A stretch of DNA of 64,000 bases from Seonamhaeicola aphaedonensis (GTDB lineage Bacteria; Bacteroidota; Bacteroidia; Flavobacteriales; Flavobacteriaceae): NCBI RefSeq assembly GCF_003386195.1, contig NZ_QRDX01000010.1, positions 1-64,000 on the forward strand, written 5' to 3'. Shown here piece after piece: positions 15,467-24,283 of this stretch (the first letter of the stretch is position 1; every line of letters starts with the position of its first letter). The position numbers and the translations under genes were made by a program. The notes under the pieces were generated by a model. It was not told the origin of the DNA, searched no databases, and saw nothing but the letters and a program-made list of their open reading frames with translations.

Positions 15467-16606
15467 TTACAAAAAACAAGCGGTACAAGCATCACTTTCT
15501 GTATCATCTAAAATATCCAATAAAAATTTAGAGTTTTTAGATTTATGCTTATTTGTACGTTTTAAATGGTCTAATTTAATTTCTCTAATTCTTTTTGGAT
15601 CCATTAGCTCTTTTAAAGATTCATTAGGAATCCAAGTAAAATATTCATCCTCATTTTCATACTTCATAGCCTCTTTAAATCTTTCAGGGTGTTGTTCATA
15701 TAACCAAACCCACTCTATTTTTTGTTGAAAGAAACAAAAATAACAACCTGATCTACTTCTTGCATATTCACCTACTTGTCCATCAACTTCATATTTCACT
15801 TTATTGTAATAAGCTGGAACACCTACACCACTTTCTTCAAGTATTTTAAAAATATCAGCTCTTACCAAGTTGTCTTCATTTTCTAGCAAAGGATAATCGT
15901 CTTCCATTGATAAAGGATAATCAGTAGTTTTTAGATACTGAAAAATACTTTTGTTGTATTCCACAACTCCAAACTCAAGTAAAGCGTCAAGTTTCTCTTT
16001 TATAATTCGTTCTTTCTCTAATCTATAATTTCTATTAAATGGAATTGGTTTAGAAAAGACAGCTTCTATTTTATCTAATTTGCCCCCTTTTATATACTGA
16101 CTATAATAAGTCAATAATTGTTCATGATTTTCAGGGTTGAAGATTTTTTCTAATACATCTTGACTCCAGATATTTCTTCTAAATGGAAATATGGATTGAA
16201 TATTTTTTTCTCTTGATATATAACCCTCTCTTTGTTCATCACCTCTAATTCCAACATAAGAAACCGTTGGTTTTCCATTCACAAACTTCTCAAAAGGTTT
16301 TAGTTTCATTAATGCAGTACACCATCTTGCTTGTGGCGAAGGTAAATAACCTCTAAAAGATTTAAAATGAAAATCAAAAGGGTCTTCATTAGTACTTGAA
16401 ATTTTTTTGTCTTCAAGTCTATCAATATTTATTCCATATTGTCCCTCCAAAGCATCAATCAATTGATAGGTTTCATCTAGTTCTTTTCCCGTATCAGTAA
16501 AATAGTACTTTATATCGAGCATGGGGTATTTATCCTTTAGGTATATTGCCAATGCAGCACTATCTTTACCTCCTGATATCCCCAATACGTGTTGTAGTTT
16601 ACTCAT
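15467..16606 (-). CDS. sspD: PP-loop ATP pyrophosphatase/sulfur transferase, SspD/DndC-like
   Basis: 379 residues. The PP-loop S11-GGKDS16 sits near the N-terminus, as in PAPS reductases and DndC. C96 (RWCTALMK) and the pair C288-x-x-C291 (SGCYFCFF) fit the Fe-S cluster Cys set of DndC-type proteins. A further C374-x-x-C377 pair lies at the extreme C-terminus. Known relatives activate the DNA backbone with ATP and help replace a non-bridging oxygen by sulfur (phosphorothioation). It overlaps the upstream ATPase gene by eight bases. In isolation it could be a generic PAPS-reductase-like protein. The DUF4007 and ATPase neighbours make SspD the better reading. Confidence 0.72.
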   Translation of the reverse strand: MSKLQHVLGISGGKDSAALAIYLKDKYPMLDIKYYFTDTGKELDETYQLIDALEGQYGINIDRLEDKKISSTNEDPFDFHFKSFRGYLPSPQARWCTALMKLKPFEKFVNGKPTVSYVGIRGDEQREGYISREKNIQSIFPFRRNIWSQDVLEKIFNPENHEQLLTYYSQYIKGGKLDKIEAVFSKPIPFNRNYRLEKERIIKEKLDALLEFGVVEYNKSIFQYLKTTDYPLSMEDDYPLLENEDNLVRADIFKILEESGVGVPAYYNKVKYEVDGQVGEYARSRSGCYFCFFQQKIEWVWLYEQHPERFKEAMKYENEDEYFTWIPNESLKELMDPKRIREIKLDHLKRTNKHKSKNSKFLLDILDDTESDACTACFL

Positions 16607-19600
16607 TTAATTCCTTTTTCAATAATTCTGTTAAAACTGCAATTCTTAATTGTTTATCCCCTCCTAAGGTATTTTCTATTTTAGAAATTGATTTTTTAAC
16701 TTCTTCCTTTTGCCTCTTTGAGATACGTACTAAATGATTCTTCAACCCTTGATTTTGAGAAGTAAAATCTATTTTATAAATCTCTTCTTCACTTTCATCA
16801 AAGTTAACATTTTTTATATCACATAAGTTATCTAACTCTTTAATGATAAAACTTAGCTTCTCTTTTAAAACATCTTCATCTTTATCTGATACTCTATCTA
16901 GAGGTTTTGATAATAAAGAAAAACAAATAGAGTTCAACCAACTATCTCTGTCATCGAGTTCTGAATTGACTCTTAACATAAAGGTCTTTTGAGAAGGTAA
17001 AATTTGATGCTCTTTTAATGAATCATATCGTTTTTGCAACTGTACTTTATATTGGGGAAAATCACTCCTTATTCCTAAAACCTCAGTTGTCAAAAAGTTT
17101 TCAAAACGATTTAATAATTCCTTATAAGAGTCCCTTAATTCTATAATTGTTTTTTGAAACTTGATGATATACTCATCAAACAACTGCTCATTTTGAATTA
17201 GTTCTTTGACATTATACCCTAATGCTATGGGAAACTGTTCAAAAAATATCTTTTCTGGGTCTTCAGCATGGGAAATGGCACTTCTTAATTTCAATGCTTC
17301 TGGAGTTAACCTTTTTGTTTTCTTCGAATAATCAGTAAGGCTTTTATATAAAATCAAAAACGGTCTAACACTTTCAATAAAAGACTCATTTGACATTGAC
17401 GCTTGTTTATCCTGATTTAAATAAACTCTGTACTTATTAAATAAGTTTAATCTTAAATTATCAAGCTCGAATGATTTGACTGAGTATTCGTTTGGGTTTC
17501 TTGTAATTAGATATAGAATTGTTTCATTGATATAAGGCATATAACCGCCATCAACATTATAAAGTGCAAAATCACCTCGTCTTACGAATAAAAAAGTCGG
17601 TATTAAGAAATCAACTACGCCTTGTTTTAATTTATAAGGTTTTTGTTTTAAGATGGACATTAAATCGGTAATTGGCCTTTGCTCTTTTTTAGCCTCCTGT
17701 AAGAATGATTCACATTCTTGCCATACTCTAATAAAATTTTCGTCTTCTGAATTAGGGAAAGTAAGTATATAACTTCCATCCTCTTCTATATGAATTCCAT
17801 TATTTTTAATTAGACTCCAGTAAATCGTTTTATCTGACGGAAATTTATCATCAGGATAGCCTAAGTCCTTTTCCCCCCAATTATTTACTAATCTATTAAA
17901 ATACGATTTTCTTGCTGAGTTTATAGCGCCAGATACTTTATGCTTATTTATCAACTCCATATTGATTTTAGGAGTATGAGGATAAATAGATAAACAAATC
18001 TCAGAAAGTATTTTATTTAATTCTTGTTTACTTTTTATAACTCGTCTCTCTCCATTAAAGAACCATTCAATATTCTTAGAATACAAAGAGTGTAAAACGT
18101 AATGATTTAGTAACGCTTTTTGACTCTTAATAATAGTTTTTAATTCTATTTTGGCAAACCTATCATCTATATCAACCTCACTTAAAACTTTTTCTGTTTT
18201 CACAATATCCAATAGAGTCTTCCTTATCGTTGATGAGTTTTTATATAACCCATAGAGAATTGGTATATCTCTTTTCGAAGTCTTTTCAATGATATCTTTA
18301 CCAGTTAGCTTTTCATTAAAAATTAGGTTAATAAAGCCATCTATTTCATTAACAGGAGTTTCAAAAGAAGGGTTTTCACTAATATTAAATTTAAAAAGCC
18401 TTGGCGTTCCAGTAATATATAGTGTTTCCTTTGCTGTTAATATTGGAAAATCAAAAGCTTCGTTTAATCTGTAGACTATGTCAAGACCTTCATCAATACT
18501 ATCACTAGCTTTAAGTATAGCACTTTCAATATCCATATCAGTACCACCAAAAAGCTTATATGAATTATTAAAGCTATTGAATCTTATAATTTTTAGCTTC
18601 GTTAAACTCTTCAACGCTTTTTCAATAGCACTTGAATTGTATTTGAATGATAAGTAGTTTGTTAAAAACCAATCATCAATACTAGCACCCTTACTTGCAA
18701 ATAAATTAACTAGTCCGATGACTTTTAAAATATCCAATGACAAATTTTGATTTTCATCAACCTTTGTTTCAGCCCTTTCAATTGAACTTTTGATTAAAGC
18801 CCACTGTGTATAATCGGGATTATGCTTACTGACTAAAATTGAGTACAAGTTGACAAGTAAATAATCATAAAGTTTTGGTATATCAAATAACTCTCCGTCT
18901 TTCAAACTCTCTATTCCTAAATGATCAGAAGTATTTAAGAATGTAAATAAAGATCTTTCATTTTGACCATATCTTTGTAAAGAATAAGTCAATGTAATTG
19001 CTGAAAATATATCTAATGGAAATAGATTGTTTCCAATGTTATCTATAAACTCTTTTGAAATTGAAAAACAATTATTACTCTGATTTAATTTATTCAGGAC
19101 TTCATTATAGCTAATGTAATTTTTAGAAGCCTTGTATTTAGAGCCAAAATATTTTGATGCTAAAAAAAGTAGCTGTTCAATCGGTTCATTAAAAGTAATT
19201 TCGGAAAGTCTCCCTTTTACTTTTTTCCATTCGTTCTTTTGCGATTCCGATAAATCATTCGAATATGAGTCTATTGCTTGATGAACAGATGTTAATAAGA
19301 TTATATTTCTGCTAGAATCGTTAACAAACTCTGCAAGCTGTTGAATAAAGTACATCTCCCTTTCAGGATTATGCTGTGATGCATATTCCAAAAACTTACC
19401 AAATTCATCTATACAAATAACCAATAACCCATTTTGCTTCTTTACTTTCTCATATTGCTGGTAGATACAATCAAAAATCTCTTGATTTCCTTTAAGCTTA
19501 TTTTCAATAGAAAAATAGGTTTTAAAATAGGTTATCAGTGAATTGTGTTCTCCAACGACATTAATAAACTCACAATTTCTTAAAGCATTAGAATTGAAAT

Positions 19601-19829
19601 CAAAAAAATTATCTGTATTCGAATTAGAAATACTTCTGTTAAAAGCCCATAAAAATGAAGACTTACCTGTACCATATGACCCTATAAGATTAAAACTATG
19701 AACCCCTTTATCAAATTCATTCAATATAAAATTAGCAATACGTTTAGAATTACCGGTAGGAATATATTCGATAGACTTATCTTGGTCTCTAACTATATTT
19801 ATTGATGATAGCTGCTTTATGTTAGTCAT
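16599..19829 (-). CDS. sspC: large P-loop ATPase, SspC-like
   Basis: 1076 residues. Walker A G50-SYGTG-K56-S is followed by a Walker B strand ending in D141-E142 (LLVICIDEFGK) and a sensor-like TSVHQ, so the first ~200 residues are an AAA/STAND-like NTPase. The remaining ~850 residues are mostly helical with no recognised catalytic motif. SspC is described as the ATPase of the single-strand phosphorothioation complex. This protein sits in the SspC position between the DUF4007 and PP-loop genes and overlaps each by eight bases. By eye it is one of the most AT-rich genes in the window. Other ATPases of defence islands share this outline, so the name rests on context. Confidence 0.65.
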   Translation of the reverse strand: MTNIKQLSSINIVRDQDKSIEYIPTGNSKRIANFILNEFDKGVHSFNLIGSYGTGKSSFLWAFNRSISNSNTDNFFDFNSNALRNCEFINVVGEHNSLITYFKTYFSIENKLKGNQEIFDCIYQQYEKVKKQNGLLVICIDEFGKFLEYASQHNPEREMYFIQQLAEFVNDSSRNIILLTSVHQAIDSYSNDLSESQKNEWKKVKGRLSEITFNEPIEQLLFLASKYFGSKYKASKNYISYNEVLNKLNQSNNCFSISKEFIDNIGNNLFPLDIFSAITLTYSLQRYGQNERSLFTFLNTSDHLGIESLKDGELFDIPKLYDYLLVNLYSILVSKHNPDYTQWALIKSSIERAETKVDENQNLSLDILKVIGLVNLFASKGASIDDWFLTNYLSFKYNSSAIEKALKSLTKLKIIRFNSFNNSYKLFGGTDMDIESAILKASDSIDEGLDIVYRLNEAFDFPILTAKETLYITGTPRLFKFNISENPSFETPVNEIDGFINLIFNEKLTGKDIIEKTSKRDIPILYGLYKNSSTIRKTLLDIVKTEKVLSEVDIDDRFAKIELKTIIKSQKALLNHYVLHSLYSKNIEWFFNGERRVIKSKQELNKILSEICLSIYPHTPKINMELINKHKVSGAINSARKSYFNRLVNNWGEKDLGYPDDKFPSDKTIYWSLIKNNGIHIEEDGSYILTFPNSEDENFIRVWQECESFLQEAKKEQRPITDLMSILKQKPYKLKQGVVDFLIPTFLFVRRGDFALYNVDGGYMPYINETILYLITRNPNEYSVKSFELDNLRLNLFNKYRVYLNQDKQASMSNESFIESVRPFLILYKSLTDYSKKTKRLTPEALKLRSAISHAEDPEKIFFEQFPIALGYNVKELIQNEQLFDEYIIKFQKTIIELRDSYKELLNRFENFLTTEVLGIRSDFPQYKVQLQKRYDSLKEHQILPSQKTFMLRVNSELDDRDSWLNSICFSLLSKPLDRVSDKDEDVLKEKLSFIIKELDNLCDIKNVNFDESEEEIYKIDFTSQNQGLKNHLVRISKRQKEEVKKSISKIENTLGGDKQLRIAVLTELLKKELNE

Positions 19830-20670
19830 AATATTGGCTTAAAATGTCAAAAGAATTTGGTTTTACATTTTTAAATTGCAACTCTTTAATCCCTGAATCA
19901 TTAGAATATACAATATCATTGTATTTCTCTGAAATAAGTATAAGTTTTTTTTCAAGTTGTTCTTTTGAAAAGGCAAAAATATTACCTACACTATTATAAT
20001 CACTGTAAAGGTTTTTAAAGCTTATAGATTTACCATATCCATCATTTTCTAATATTATAAATAATATAAGTTCTATTGGGATGTCCTCTTGTCTATTGTT
20101 CTGAATAGTATATTTTGTAGAATTATTTCTCTTTATTTCTTGAACCAACTCAAGATCAGATAAAATTCCAGAAAAACTATCTTCTATATCTTTTTCGTTC
20201 TTTGAATGATATGTTCTTAAAAAGACTGAAAAATCTTTAGACAATGTGTTATGATTGAGACCAGAATCAATCCCATCTATATAAGTAATAAAGTTTTCTT
20301 TACTAAACTCAGGTTTTAGTTTTCTAAACTCATTGAATATTATTGAATAAATAGAAGAGTAATCATTTATAATTAATAGATAATGTAATAGCCAAAGTGA
20401 GGTTTCGTTCTCTAGATATTTATCTTTCCCGTGAATTTCATCAAATAAAAAGTTTGCTATTTTAGTTACTTTTTCATTTTCAGTATTAATAATGTTAAAC
20501 GCTTTTAACCAAAATCGTATTGAACTAACCATATTTCTTCCAACACCTAAATCGATACATGCTTGGTCTGTAAATTTCCCGTCAACTTTTACAAAATCGT
20601 ATCCTTTTTTCAACCACAACCCTTTACAATGGAAGGTTTCATGACCTGAAAACATTAATCTTTCACTCAT
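19822..20670 (-). CDS. sspB: DUF4007 protein, SspB-like DNA nickase of a phosphorothioation module
   Basis: 282 residues. The N-terminal motif F-S-G-H-E-T-F (residues 7-13) and the segment LGVGRNMVSSIRFW (41-54) are hallmarks of DUF4007. That domain defines SspB, the sequence-specific nicking subunit of SspABCD. The C-terminal half is variable. It is the first gene of the five-gene operon, starting at ATG 20670 after a 360-bp intergenic gap, and its last eight bases overlap the ATPase gene. Nothing upstream resembles the cysteine desulfurase SspA, which normally supplies sulfur and is often divergent from sspB. Confidence 0.72.
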   Translation of the reverse strand: MSERLMFSGHETFHCKGLWLKKGYDFVKVDGKFTDQACIDLGVGRNMVSSIRFWLKAFNIINTENEKVTKIANFLFDEIHGKDKYLENETSLWLLHYLLIINDYSSIYSIIFNEFRKLKPEFSKENFITYIDGIDSGLNHNTLSKDFSVFLRTYHSKNEKDIEDSFSGILSDLELVQEIKRNNSTKYTIQNNRQEDIPIELILFIILENDGYGKSISFKNLYSDYNSVGNIFAFSKEQLEKKLILISEKYNDIVYSNDSGIKELQFKNVKPNSFDILSQYYD

Positions 20671-21032
20671 ACTTTAAAATAAATAAAAACATTGGTAAAT
20701 GTACAACTTTAGAAAATTTGTTTTAGCACATATTTGAGCAACACTGAAAAAACAAATTAACAAACCCTTTATAGCTGTAGGTTAACAAAAACTTAAAGTA
20801 GCTCAGACTAATTTAATAATTTATTCATTACCACTTAACCTAAAACCATTTTTCTTAAAATATACCGACTCTCACTTAATTCGGCAATTTTTATTATAGC
20901 GAATAGATACTAGCCCCATCCTGAATAAAGGTCACTTACTTTTCAAATAGAAATGAAAATTAAAATAGTCAAGTATATTTAAAACATTAAAGGATTATCT
21001 CCTCTTAAAAATTAGAGGCTTTTAGACTGAAA
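20671..21032. other. intergenic region upstream of the sspB-like operon
   Basis: 362 bp of AT-rich sequence without a gene. It must contain the promoter of the minus-strand operon. A weak -7-like TACATTTA can be read on the minus strand at about 20,696-20,703. A small hairpin CCTCT/AGAGG lies at about 20,999-21,016 near the integrase stop. Nothing else stands out. Confidence 0.4.
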
Positions 21033-22316
21033 CTACCTAACTATCTGCATAATGTTTATTTTCAAATTTGAGCCTCTTGGTTTATGTTGGTTTTGGACTT
21101 TCAAAGTCGTTTTAAGATTATTCATATCATTACTAATTTTATTCTCAACCACCTGAGCATAGATTTGGGTAGTAGCTATTTTAGTATGACCTAAAAGCTT
21201 TGACACCGTTTCAACAGGAACATTATTTGTTAATGTAATGGTAGTTGCAAAAGTGTGTCGTGCCATGTGGAAAGTGAGAGATTTAGAAATTTCGCACAAA
21301 TCGGCGATCTCTTTTAAATAACTATTCAATTTTTGATTCGACATGTGAGGGAACAATCTATTAGTATTTTCAGTTCTTGGATGCTCTTTATAGTTAATAA
21401 TTAATTTTTCAGCTTGTTCAAGAAGTGGAATCTTCACAGGAACTCCAGTTTTCTGTCTTTTAGTCTTAATCCATTTGTTTCCATCATCTCCCTTTACTAT
21501 GTTACCTTGTGATAGATTGATAACGTCGATATACGAAAGTCCGGTATAACAACTGAAAACAAACAAATCTCTTACAGTTGTTAACCTCTCAATTGAGGTA
21601 ATTAGTTCCTCAACTTTTTTAAGTTCTTGTTTAGTTAGAAATTCACGCTCCTTTTTCTCATACTTAAGTTTGAATTTGGTAAATGGGTCTCGTTGAATCC
21701 AATCCATTTCGTATGCAAGCCTAATCATTTTTTTTAGTCTTTGGATATGTTTCATTGCAACATTATTTCCGATTGTTCCTTGTGATGGTCTTGACCTATA
21801 TTTTCTTAGAAAACTTTCAAAACCTAAAACAAATTCATAATCCAGATTTTGCAGAAACATATTGTCTCGTTTATATTTTTCTTGAACATAAACTAAAAGA
21901 TACTTTTGTGTAGTAAGGAATTTACCGATTGTACAATCAGCTAAATTGTGAGTCATATTCTCATTATGATATTCAAAAATATCTAGTAGAGTATGGTTTT
22001 TTTTGTCCTCTCCTAAATACCTAGCTTTAACCAACTCGGCTGTTAGGACTCGATTTTCTGATTTTAAATCCCGATAACACTGAACAATGTCAGATTTGAT
22101 CTCATCTAGGTATTGATTCAGCTTATTTGCTTTAAGGCAGTTACCTTTCATTTTTTGACCTTTAGCATCCCATTTGTCAACATCAACCTTTTGTTTTAAA
22201 CTGATGTTGACCTTTTTACCATTAACTGAAATTCTAGCATAGATTCCAGTCTGATTGTTTTTTGCACGTTTTGCATAAATCCAGAAAAGGATTGAAAATG
22301 TTGTTGAAGTACGCAT
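21033..22316 (-). CDS. int: tyrosine recombinase (integrase) of the CTnDOT type
   Basis: About 427 residues from ATG 22316 (MRTSTTFSILFW, the usual N-terminus of the family). An in-frame ATG at 22343 would add nine residues. Arm-binding domain at about 1-90, SAM-like core-binding domain at about 100-205, catalytic domain after that. Visible catalytic residues are Lys in TKRQKTGVPV, HMARHTF (H-x-x-R), LLGHTKIATT and the nucleophile Tyr in TQIYAQV. In the first catalytic box the usual Arg is Ser (CYTGLSYID), the same departure reported for IntDOT. The gene reads away from tRNA-Asp, with its 5' end 236 bp from the tRNA 3' end, as expected for an integrase at an element end. Confidence 0.92.
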   Translation of the reverse strand: MRTSTTFSILFWIYAKRAKNNQTGIYARISVNGKKVNISLKQKVDVDKWDAKGQKMKGNCLKANKLNQYLDEIKSDIVQCYRDLKSENRVLTAELVKARYLGEDKKNHTLLDIFEYHNENMTHNLADCTIGKFLTTQKYLLVYVQEKYKRDNMFLQNLDYEFVLGFESFLRKYRSRPSQGTIGNNVAMKHIQRLKKMIRLAYEMDWIQRDPFTKFKLKYEKKEREFLTKQELKKVEELITSIERLTTVRDLFVFSCYTGLSYIDVINLSQGNIVKGDDGNKWIKTKRQKTGVPVKIPLLEQAEKLIINYKEHPRTENTNRLFPHMSNQKLNSYLKEIADLCEISKSLTFHMARHTFATTITLTNNVPVETVSKLLGHTKIATTQIYAQVVENKISNDMNNLKTTLKVQNQHKPRGSNLKINIMQIVR

Positions 22317-22551
22317 AGCTGTCGATTTTAGATTGTTAAACATTCTTTTAATCGAAAGTCAAATCAACTATATAAGGTAAATCGTCATAATCTTAGCTTT
22401 TTTTAACTATGTTGACAGTTTAAAAAAACTGTTGACGATTTGTGAACTATTAAAATAAAAAAAATTAATAAAACACAAAAGCCTAAAAACGACAAAACCC
22501 TGTTAATCATATAATTAATAGGGTTTTGATTTAAATTGATGTTCTTAAAAG
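22317..22551. other. element attachment region between integrase and tRNA-Asp
   Basis: AT-rich and non-coding. The att core should lie at or next to the tRNA 3' end (near 22,552-22,575), and arm-type integrase sites should lie between it and the int start. An imperfect repeat of the kind TTAAAAAAACT/TTGACNNTTT is visible around 22,395-22,440 (GTTGACAGTTT, GTTGACGATTT), which could be arm sites. The matching left att site is outside the window. Confidence 0.45.
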
Positions 22552-22625
22552 CGGTCTGGACGGGACTCGAACCCGCGACCCCCTGCGTGACAGGCAGATA
22601 TTCTAACCAACTGAACTACCAGACC
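22552..22625 (-). tRNA. tRNA-Asp (anticodon GTC)
   Basis: The minus strand gives a complete cloverleaf: acceptor GGTCTGG/CCAGACC, D-arm with AGTTGGTTAGA, anticodon stem CTGCC/GGCAG-like with loop CTGTCAC (anticodon GTC), and T-arm GCGGGTTCGAGTCCCGT. The discriminator is G and CCA is not encoded. The length of 74 fits tRNA-Asp. It serves as the insertion site of the mobile element. Confidence 0.97.
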
Positions 22626-22698
22626 GTTGCATGATTGCGGATGCAAATATACACGCCTTTTTTAATATGTCAAATCTTTTTTTGCCTTTTTTAAACTT

Positions 22699-23628
22699 TT
22701 AAGCAAACTTTTGTCGCTCCACCATATAGGTGGTTAAAATATGATTAAAACTGTCATTTATATTGGCTTCTACATACTTAATTTTGTACTGCGCACATTT
22801 TAATTTTAATGCCGAAAAGTAACTAGATACTTTTATATTATAATTTTCTTTGATAGTATCGGCATATAAATTTATATACTCTCCTGTTTCAACATCAATA
22901 AAACGTTTGGGGCTATTATCAAAATCAAAAGTATATTCTCTTTGTTTATCAAAAACATGAAATAAAATTACTTCATGCTTATTATATTTTAAATGGCGAA
23001 GTGCCTCAAATAGTTTTATCTCATCTGTTTTAGTCTGAAACATATCGGTAAACAAAAAAATCATGGAACGCCTATGAATTTTTTCTGCTACTTCATGTAA
23101 ATAGGTATATGTTTCTGTTTGCTTGTTTAATGGCTTTGTAACAACTATATCACTAAGTTGATTCAATAACATTTGATGGTGGCGCTCACTCCCTTTTTCC
23201 TGAGCATAAAAATCATATGTATCACTATAAACACTTAAACCCACGGCATCTCGTTGTCGTTTTAGCATTTGCATTAAAGCAGCAGCAGCCAGAGAACTAA
23301 AAGCAATTTTATTCAAATTATCAATCGAAAAATTAGTCATTTCTGGATAATGCATGGAGCTACTATTATCTATAATGATATGGCAACGTAAATTAGTTTC
23401 ATCATCATAGCGCTTGGTATACAACTTGTCTGTTTTGGCATAGAGCTTCCAATCTATATGCCGAGTGCTCTCGCCTCTATTATAAATTTTGTGTTCTGCA
23501 AATTCTGAAGAAAACCCATGAAACGGACTCTTATGCATACCAGCAATAAACCCTTCAACAACCTGTTTAGCAAGTAGTCCAAGGTTTTTAAATCCTTCTG
23601 CTTTATTGAGTTCTTTACGTAAGTCCAT
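22699..23628 (-). CDS. DUF58 / von Willebrand A-like protein
   Basis: 309 residues. The DUF58 motif region (YNRGESTRHIDWKLYAKTDKLYTKRY) lies at about residues 50-78. It is followed by a vWA-type MIDAS-like D-N-S-S-S-M sequence near residue 90. Proteins of this family usually accompany MoxR AAA ATPases and may take part in assembly of membrane or periplasmic complexes; no MoxR gene is in view. The start is 17 bp after the clpP stop on the same strand, so cotranscription with clpP is likely. No signal peptide or membrane span. Confidence 0.85.
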   Translation of the reverse strand: MDLRKELNKAEGFKNLGLLAKQVVEGFIAGMHKSPFHGFSSEFAEHKIYNRGESTRHIDWKLYAKTDKLYTKRYDDETNLRCHIIIDNSSSMHYPEMTNFSIDNLNKIAFSSLAAAALMQMLKRQRDAVGLSVYSDTYDFYAQEKGSERHHQMLLNQLSDIVVTKPLNKQTETYTYLHEVAEKIHRRSMIFLFTDMFQTKTDEIKLFEALRHLKYNKHEVILFHVFDKQREYTFDFDNSPKRFIDVETGEYINLYADTIKENYNIKVSSYFSALKLKCAQYKIKYVEANINDSFNHILTTYMVERQKFA

Positions 23629-23645
23629 TCAATTTTAAATAGATC

Positions 23646-24191
23646 CTACTTCAAAACCCCATCTACAATACCATAAGCAACAGATTCATCTGCACCCATC
23701 CAATGATCCCTATTAAAATCTTTCATAACTTTTTCAAAAGTTTGACCGCAATTATCGGCTAAAATCTGAGCGCTTAATTCTTTAGTAAGGATAATTTCTT
23801 TGGCTGTAATTTCAATATCACTGGCCTGTCCGCGAGCACCTCCACTGGGTTGGTGAATCATTACTCTGGCATGGGGTTGAATGAAACGCTTTCCTTTAGT
23901 ACCTGCAGATAAAATAATAGATCCCATAGAAGCCGCAAAACCTGTACATATAGTAGATACATCACTTTTTAGCGACTTTATACAATCATAAATAGCAAAT
24001 CCAGAGGTTACATAACCCCCGGGACTATTAATATATAAATGAATATCGGCCGTTTCTAAAGCATCTAAGTACATCAATCTATCAACAACATGTTTAGCAG
24101 AGTCATCATCTACCTGCCCCCAAAGAAACACTTTACGGTCTTCTATTAATTTGGCGTCTATGGCATCTTGAACTTTTCCTTTTTTGCTCAT
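23646..24191 (-). CDS. clpP: ATP-dependent Clp protease proteolytic subunit (ClpP family)
   Basis: 181 residues from the ATG at 24191 (MSKKGKVQDAID); an ATG six codons upstream is possible. The serine protease fold of ClpP is clear: INSPGG oxyanion segment, nucleophile Ser in GFAASMGS, catalytic His in MIHQPSGG, and Asp in the DFNRDHWM region. It would form the tetradecameric chamber that degrades proteins unfolded by ClpX or ClpA/C. Neither ClpX nor trigger factor is adjacent, so this may be a second, non-canonical ClpP copy. It has a terminator-bounded upstream gene (trxA) and probably its own promoter. Confidence 0.9.
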   Translation of the reverse strand: MSKKGKVQDAIDAKLIEDRKVFLWGQVDDDSAKHVVDRLMYLDALETADIHLYINSPGGYVTSGFAIYDCIKSLKSDVSTICTGFAASMGSIILSAGTKGKRFIQPHARVMIHQPSGGARGQASDIEITAKEIILTKELSAQILADNCGQTFEKVMKDFNRDHWMGADESVAYGIVDGVLK

Positions 24192-24234
24192 ATATAAATT
24201 TTTATGCATTTTTTAAATTTCATCTAAAATAAAA

Positions 24235-24259
24235 AAGGTTTGCTATTACAGCAAACCTT
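24235..24259 (-). terminator. intrinsic terminator of trxA
   Basis: Perfect 10-bp stem (AAGGTTTGCT / AGCAAACCTT) with a five-base loop. On the minus strand it ends in a T run. It starts 25 bp after the trxA stop. Confidence 0.85.
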
Positions 24260-24283
24260 CTTCATTTTCTTTATCCTAATATT

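Larger units (their letters stand above)
1..22552. mobile_element. right-hand part of an integrative (conjugative or mobilizable) element inserted at tRNA-Asp
   Basis: The segment carries relaxase, coupling protein, mobilization, ssb, parB and RadC-like genes and ends with a tyrosine recombinase whose 5' end faces the 3' end of a tRNA-Asp gene. This is the usual layout of CTnDOT-like elements that insert at tRNA 3' ends. The left boundary and the type IV secretion (tra) genes are not in the window. I found no second copy of the tRNA 3' end between 1 and 22,500, so the element should continue to the left. The cargo (9.2-20.7 kb) looks richer in A/T than the mob/parB backbone by eye. Whether the element is self-transmissible or only mobilizable cannot be told from this window. 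Confidence 0.8.

Noticed and set aside
9216-20670. BREX, Dnd or Detocs as the name of the cassette
   Set aside because: No PglZ or BrxL (BREX), no DndB/DndE or DndFGH-like ATPase set (Dnd), and no PNP-domain effector (Detocs). The DUF4007/ATPase/PP-loop order fits SspBCD better.
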